From Terrabacter sp. MAHUQ-38 (GTDB lineage: Bacteria; Actinomycetota; Actinomycetes; Actinomycetales; Dermatophilaceae): DNA of 64,000 bases. The notes beneath the pieces are model-generated. The model worked only from the letters and a program-made list of their open reading frames with translations, had not been told where the DNA came from and made no database searches. This document shows positions 60,204 to 64,000 of this stretch, in pieces (position 1 is the first letter of the stretch; each line of letters begins with the position of its first letter). The position numbers and the translations under genes were made by a program. The stretch covers positions 930,001 to 994,000 of the forward strand of contig NZ_JACVCU010000001.1 of the NCBI RefSeq assembly GCF_014518425.1. Reading direction: 5' to 3'.

Positions 60204-62222
60204 ATGCGGCCCGCTGGAGTCGCCGACATGGGCGCCCCCCGAGCCGGCATCGGTGCCGGCATGGGTGCCGGCATCGTGGTCCGGGGAGACTCGGTCGCGC
60301 GCGCCGGCGACGCCGTCCGCCGTCTCCTCGGCGCGCCGAACGGCCACGCGGTCGTCCTCGTGCGCCTCTCGCCGCCCACGCCGGTCTCCGCGGCCGTGGT
60401 CGACGTCGTCGTCGACGTCCTCGTCGAGGCCGGCTGCACGGTAGCGGTCGGGACCATGCTTGCCGGCCGGGAGCGCGACCGCGGCCACCGGTCCGTCGGT
60501 GCCCTGGCGCACGCCGCGGGCCTCACCGGCCACACCGGCCGTGGTCGGCCGTATGCCGTCGTCGACCTCGCCGACGACCTCGTCCCCGCCCGCCTGCCGC
60601 CCACGAGCGTCCTCGCCGAACACGTCGTGTCGCGCGCCTGGCTCGACGCCGACACGCGGGTCGTCATCGGACGTGCGGTCACCGACCTGACGGACACGTA
60701 TGCCGGGTGCCTCGACACGCTGCTGCGCGTCGTCCCGGAGGTGCCGGGCTGCGAGCCGGCCGACGTCGCGGGCGACCTTCTGCGCCACGTCCCTCCGCAG
60801 CTGGCCGTGGTGGACGCGGTGAAGAGCAGCGTCGGCGCCGACGGCAACCGCATCCTCGAACCACGCGACACGGACACCGTTGTCGTCACGACGGATCCGC
60901 TCCTGGCCGATGTCACGCTGGCGGCGCTCCTCGGCGTCGACCGCGCCACGTCCCGGCTCGTCGCGCGAGTCGTCGCAGCGCGTGGCGAGACGATGCTCGG
61001 CGACCTACGAGGCGACCTACAAGGCGACGTGGAAGGCGACCTCCGACCCTTCGACGACATCGACCGCCCGCACCCCGTCACGACCCGGGCAGCGCAACGC
61101 CTCGCGAGGGACCCTCGTCTCGCACGCGTGGTCAGTGCGGCGACCGGCGGCCCCGACGCAGGCACGGTCCCGGCCGACCCGGTCCTCGCCGGGATCCGCC
61201 CCCTCCTCACCGAGGCCGTCCGCGCCGCGAGCGACCCGGTCGGCCAGGCCGGCCTCGTCGGGCTCCTCGGCGTCGCCGGTGCGCTGACCGACGGTGGACA
61301 CGCGTGGGCGGCAACCATGGACAAGGCCAAGATCGACCGGCGCATCGTCCCGCTCGGCTTCGACCCCGCAGAGCATCCCGACGAGGACTACGACGACCTG
61401 CCGCGCCTGCTGGCCGCCGTCGACGCGGCCGTCGACGCCCTTCCTCGTCCTGACCACCCGGACGGCCTGCGCTGGTGCCTCGTCGACCGGGCCACCGTCT
61501 TCGAGATGAGCCGGGTCGTGGGGGCGGACTTCGACGCGTGGGTGGAGCGCGTCGACGTGGCCGCCGGCATCAGCCTGATGGCCGACTACGTCGGCGGACG
61601 GCGGGTGGTCGTGGGGGAGGACGAGTCCGGTCGGCTGCGCCAGGCCGAGCGCAACCTCTACCTCCCGCAGCCCAACTATGTCGCGGCCTGGGGTGGCGAG
61701 CCCATCGACGTCTGCAAGATCGAGCTCGTCGAGCGTGGACCCGACCGCCACCGCCTGCTGTGGCGCACCGTGCGGAGCCCGAACCGCTCCGCCGTGCACG
61801 ACGACGGCACTCTCACGTTCGCGCGCACCGACACCGCAGCCACGGCGGGGGGCACGCTGGTGACGATCCGGGGGCGCCAGCTCTTCGCCCTGCCGCCGGT
61901 CCTCGAGGCGGCCGACCTACCGTCGCTGCCCGAGCTGCACGTGCCCCTGCTCGAGGAGGCGTACCGCCGCTTCTTCACCTCGACCTTCGACAACCTCGAG
62001 GCCTGCTTCGAGGGCCGCGAGTTCCGCATCGGCCGGCCGCCGCCCGAACCCGACGAGCCGCTGCTCACCGAGTCGGTGCGGCTCGTCCTCGATGCCCTGG
62101 TCTCGCGCTTCGGCGCCGACCGCGAACGTCCTGCAGCGCGGGCGGCGCGGGGCGGGGCGGACAGCGACCCCGAACCCGGCCTCGACGCCCACGGCTTCCG
62201 CCACGTCAGGGGCCCGCGATGA
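60204..62222 (+). CDS. DUF362-like domain protein with long C-terminal domain
   Basis: The 672-residue protein reads in its first 300 residues like a DUF362-type domain (VVDVLVEAGCTVAVGTMLAG, RPYAVVDLADDLV, VVIGRAVTDLTDTYAGCLDT, LAVVDAVKSSVGADGNRI), a Rossmann-like fold of unknown activity sometimes carrying Fe-S clusters, but the usual cysteines are not obvious here. The C-terminal 300 residues (GISLMADYVGGRRVVVGEDE, CKIELVERGPDRHRLLWRTV) form a separate beta-rich domain (lipid-binding or START-like, tentative). GGAGGT sits too close to the ATG at 60204; later ATG codons (60228, 60258) are possible. Coupled by ATGA to the SDR gene. Confidence 0.65.
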   Translation: MRPAGVADMGAPRAGIGAGMGAGIVVRGDSVARAGDAVRRLLGAPNGHAVVLVRLSPPTPVSAAVVDVVVDVLVEAGCTVAVGTMLAGRERDRGHRSVGALAHAAGLTGHTGRGRPYAVVDLADDLVPARLPPTSVLAEHVVSRAWLDADTRVVIGRAVTDLTDTYAGCLDTLLRVVPEVPGCEPADVAGDLLRHVPPQLAVVDAVKSSVGADGNRILEPRDTDTVVVTTDPLLADVTLAALLGVDRATSRLVARVVAARGETMLGDLRGDLQGDVEGDLRPFDDIDRPHPVTTRAAQRLARDPRLARVVSAATGGPDAGTVPADPVLAGIRPLLTEAVRAASDPVGQAGLVGLLGVAGALTDGGHAWAATMDKAKIDRRIVPLGFDPAEHPDEDYDDLPRLLAAVDAAVDALPRPDHPDGLRWCLVDRATVFEMSRVVGADFDAWVERVDVAAGISLMADYVGGRRVVVGEDESGRLRQAERNLYLPQPNYVAAWGGEPIDVCKIELVERGPDRHRLLWRTVRSPNRSAVHDDGTLTFARTDTAATAGGTLVTIRGRQLFALPPVLEAADLPSLPELHVPLLEEAYRRFFTSTFDNLEACFEGREFRIGRPPPEPDEPLLTESVRLVLDALVSRFGADRERPAARAARGGADSDPEPGLDAHGFRHVRGPR

Positions 62223-63346
62223 GGGTCGCCGTCACCGGTGCGACGGGGCTCGTCGGGCACCACGTCGTCGCCGCGGCGCTGGCTGCCGGGCACGACGCCG
62301 TGGCCGTGACGCGGCTCGGCCGCCGGGTGCCCGACCGCCTGCGGGCGCTCGGGCCGGTCACGAGCGTGGCTGCCGAGCTGACCGACCGGACCGCGCTCAC
62401 GCGCGCGCTCGACGGCGTCGACGCTGTCATCCACAGCGCCGCCGTCTACTCCTACCAGTCGGCGGCGCGAGAGCTCGCCGACGTCAACGTCACGGGCACA
62501 CGGCACGTCCTCGAGGCGGCAGCCGCCGCCGGCGTGACCCGCGCGGTCGTGACGAGCTCGGCCGTCACGTGCGGCTCGAGCGTGGAACCGAGGTCCCTGA
62601 CGGAGAGCGACCACCTGGGTTCGGAGCCCGCGCCGGCGTACTACACGAGCAAGGTGCTCCAGGAACGCGAGGCGCTCGACGTCGCCGGGCGCACCGGCCT
62701 CGAGGTGGTGCTGGCCCTGCCGACGGTCGTGCTCGGGGGTCCCTTCGACCGTCTCGGCCCCAGCAACGCGATCGTGCTGCGCTACCTCCTGGACCCCAGC
62801 CGGAGCACCTTCCCCGGGGGCTGCAACGTCGTCGACGCGCGCGACGTCGGCGCCGGGCACGTGACCCTGCTCGAACGCGGCGAGCCCGGTGAGCGCTACC
62901 TCCTCGGCGGCGACGACGTCCCGTGGCGGACCCTGCACTCCCTCGTCGGCGAGCTGGCCGGCGTCGGTCGGCCGGCAGCCGAGCTCCCCGCCGGGGTCGC
63001 CTGGCTGGCCGCCGCCGCTGCGGAGGGGTGGGCGCGGGTCACCTCGACGACGCCGCTCTCCACGCGCGAGGAGGCGAGCACCGTCGGGCGGTACTACTGG
63101 TACTCCTCCGGGCGTGCGCACGCCCTCGGGTATGCGCCGCGCCCCGCTCGACAGGCCGTCGCCTCCTCTCTCGCGTGGCTGGCGATCAGCCCCGACCTGC
63201 CGCGCGTCGTGCGCGAGACGCTGCGGCTCGGCCCGGAGGTGCGGGCCGAGCGCCCGCTGCAACCGCGACCCCTGGTCGACGAGGTCAGCCCTCGACCACG
63301 ACCACCACGTCCAGCACGGTCTCGACCCCGCCCGTCACCTCGATGA
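62219..63346 (+). CDS. Extended short-chain dehydrogenase/reductase (NAD-dependent epimerase-like)
   Basis: The 375-residue protein has the N-terminal NAD(P) motif VAVTGATGLVGHHVV, the catalytic Tyr-x3-Lys in YYTSKVLQE, and DVNVTGTRHVLEAAAAAGV plus LPTVVLGGPFDRLGP, typical of extended SDRs such as dihydroflavonol reductase/hopanoid HpnA-like enzymes. It probably acts on a hydroxyl or keto group of a small metabolite. Its start overlaps the DUF362-like gene. The last 20 residues (RPRPPRPARSRPRPSPR) are Arg/Pro-rich and lie over the 3' end of the convergent gene, which makes the exact C-terminus unusual. Confidence 0.85.
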   Translation: MRVAVTGATGLVGHHVVAAALAAGHDAVAVTRLGRRVPDRLRALGPVTSVAAELTDRTALTRALDGVDAVIHSAAVYSYQSAARELADVNVTGTRHVLEAAAAAGVTRAVVTSSAVTCGSSVEPRSLTESDHLGSEPAPAYYTSKVLQEREALDVAGRTGLEVVLALPTVVLGGPFDRLGPSNAIVLRYLLDPSRSTFPGGCNVVDARDVGAGHVTLLERGEPGERYLLGGDDVPWRTLHSLVGELAGVGRPAAELPAGVAWLAAAAAEGWARVTSTTPLSTREEASTVGRYYWYSSGRAHALGYAPRPARQAVASSLAWLAISPDLPRVVRETLRLGPEVRAERPLQPRPLVDEVSPRPRPPRPARSRPRPSPR

Positions 63347-63995
63347 TGCCGGTGTAGCGCTCGCCCGGTCTGACGACCTCGGGGGTCAGGTGCACCTCGA
63401 GCTGCACGTCGTGCTCCGTCGCGGCCGGGATCGTCACCCCCTCGGGGTCGACCCGCAGGTCGAGGCTGACGTGGCGGCCCGTGTCCGGCTGCAACCGCCC
63501 CGGCGAGAGCAGCACGCGTCGGGCACGGGCGTGGGTGTTGGCGAGGGTGATGGTCCCGGTGACCGTGTCGCCGGCCGCGCCGCGGAGGGTGACCGACGCC
63601 CGCTGGTCGCCGAAGCCGGCCCCCAGGGTCACGTCCCTGTCGTCGTCCGCGACGACGACAGGGACGGCGGCAGGGACGGCGGCAGCATCGGCGTCGGCGC
63701 CCGCGGGGCGTCGCACCGGTCGCGCTCGCGACGCAGCCTGCGTGTCGCTGATGACCTGCGCCATGCTCCTGCTGCCGATGGCGACGAGGTTGCCGGCCAC
63801 GTCGAGTCCCAGGGCGCCGACCTCCTTCCAGTAGTGCACCCCCTCACGGGCCACCGCCTCGAGCCACGCCCGACCGGCCGCCGTCGCGTCGACCTCGGAC
63901 GACAGCGTCGCCCTGCCGAGCTCGAGGGACTGTCGGGCGAAGCTCGCCTGGGCCGCCATCGCCTGGCGGGCCAGCTCGGTGATCCGGGCCAGCAT
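63285..63995 (-). CDS. Uncharacterised protein with beta-sandwich C-terminal domain, 5' end possibly outside window
   Basis: The 236-residue frame begins at an ATG only five bases from the window edge, so the true start may lie further right. The N-terminal 90 residues are helical and phasin-like (ITELARQAMAAQASFARQSL, EGVHYWKEVGALGLDVAGNL), as in granule-associated or polymer-binding proteins. A VPVVVADDDRD linker leads to a beta-sandwich (130-236: SVTLRGAAGDTVTGTITLAN, VVRPGERYTGIIEVTG) like an immunoglobulin or adhesin-type fold. The gene overlaps the convergent SDR gene by 62 bases. Function unknown. Confidence 0.6.
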   Translation of the reverse strand: MLARITELARQAMAAQASFARQSLELGRATLSSEVDATAAGRAWLEAVAREGVHYWKEVGALGLDVAGNLVAIGSRSMAQVISDTQAASRARPVRRPAGADADAAAVPAAVPVVVADDDRDVTLGAGFGDQRASVTLRGAAGDTVTGTITLANTHARARRVLLSPGRLQPDTGRHVSLDLRVDPEGVTIPAATEHDVQLEVHLTPEVVRPGERYTGIIEVTGGVETVLDVVVVVEG

Positions 63996-64000
63996 CTCGT

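Noticed and set aside
1-64000. tRNA, rRNA, insertion sequence or integrase genes
   Set aside because: None recognised by eye; a tRNA could be missed without a covariance search.

Overview
The window is about 70% G+C and carries clear Actinomycetota hallmarks: a WhiB regulator, a Pol-Lig LigD, an Rv2629-like release-factor paralogue, an F420/PPOX-type oxidoreductase and IniA/IniC-like dynamins. It looks like a chromosomal segment of a Micrococcales-type actinobacterium; an Intrasporangiaceae-like genus is my guess and is not proven here. I see no rRNA, tRNA, CRISPR array, integrase or transposase.

Region 1 (1-18.4 kb) is accessory DNA. A truncated XRE regulator diverges from an overlapping NYN-nuclease/WhiB pair. 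Five genes then run leftward from 12999 to 1637 as one tightly coupled operon: a PLD-SNF2 helicase, a type ISP-like adenine methyltransferase, a RapA/DrmD-like SNF2 helicase, an unknown 186-residue protein and a HEPN (RX4H) coiled-coil protein. This is the best candidate for an undescribed anti-phage system: it combines DNA recognition/modification, two DNA translocases, a phosphodiesterase-type nuclease domain and a possible RNase. To its right are a coiled-coil protein with a PD-(D/E)XK-like domain, a second NYN nuclease, a frameshifted DUF6308 gene, and 5'-truncated DUF4352 and PASTA gene fragments that look like island-junction debris.

Region 2 (18.4-23.6 kb) holds a zinc-ribbon protein, a SnoaL-like protein, a secreted M28 aminopeptidase and a GH15 glucoamylase/trehalase-like enzyme.

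Region 3 (23.6-37.2 kb) is an ini-like envelope-stress cluster. Two leftward operons flank an ECF sigma-factor gene. One encodes an acidic protein, an IniA-like dynamin, a C39-like peptidase with Ca-binding-type repeats, a membrane GrpE-like exchange factor and a large GRAM-like protein. The other encodes two membrane-anchored, minimal Hsp70s and an IniC-like GTPase. A 170-residue DxNxDG-repeat protein and a DcrB-like protein follow. The parts suggest a membrane-attached chaperone/dynamin machine.

Region 4 (37.4-46.6 kb) is mostly housekeeping: a GcvR-like ACT protein, a cupin, a DUF2236 oxygenase, a PPOX oxidoreductase, a papain-like peptidase with three C-terminal repeats, a Tat-exported Hcp-like protein, ornithine aminotransferase, a cyclic-2,3-diphosphoglycerate synthetase-like NTPase, a DUF3291 protein and a lipase. 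Two near-identical 43-nt elements, each next to a terminator-like hairpin, may be a structured RNA family.

Region 5 (46.8-52.7 kb) is a complete fructose PTS operon (fruR-fruK-fruA-ptsH-ptsI). Region 6 (52.8-64 kb) has an Rv2629-like protein, an SRPBCC protein, a cyclase-ATPase-TPR regulator, a baseplate-like small protein, LigD, a DUF362 protein, an extended SDR and an unknown protein at the right edge.

A genome-scale oddity: the nonamer CGTATGCCG/CGGCATACG occurs at least 20 times, in genes in every frame and between genes, but is nearly absent from the leftmost 15 kb and from the ini-like cluster.
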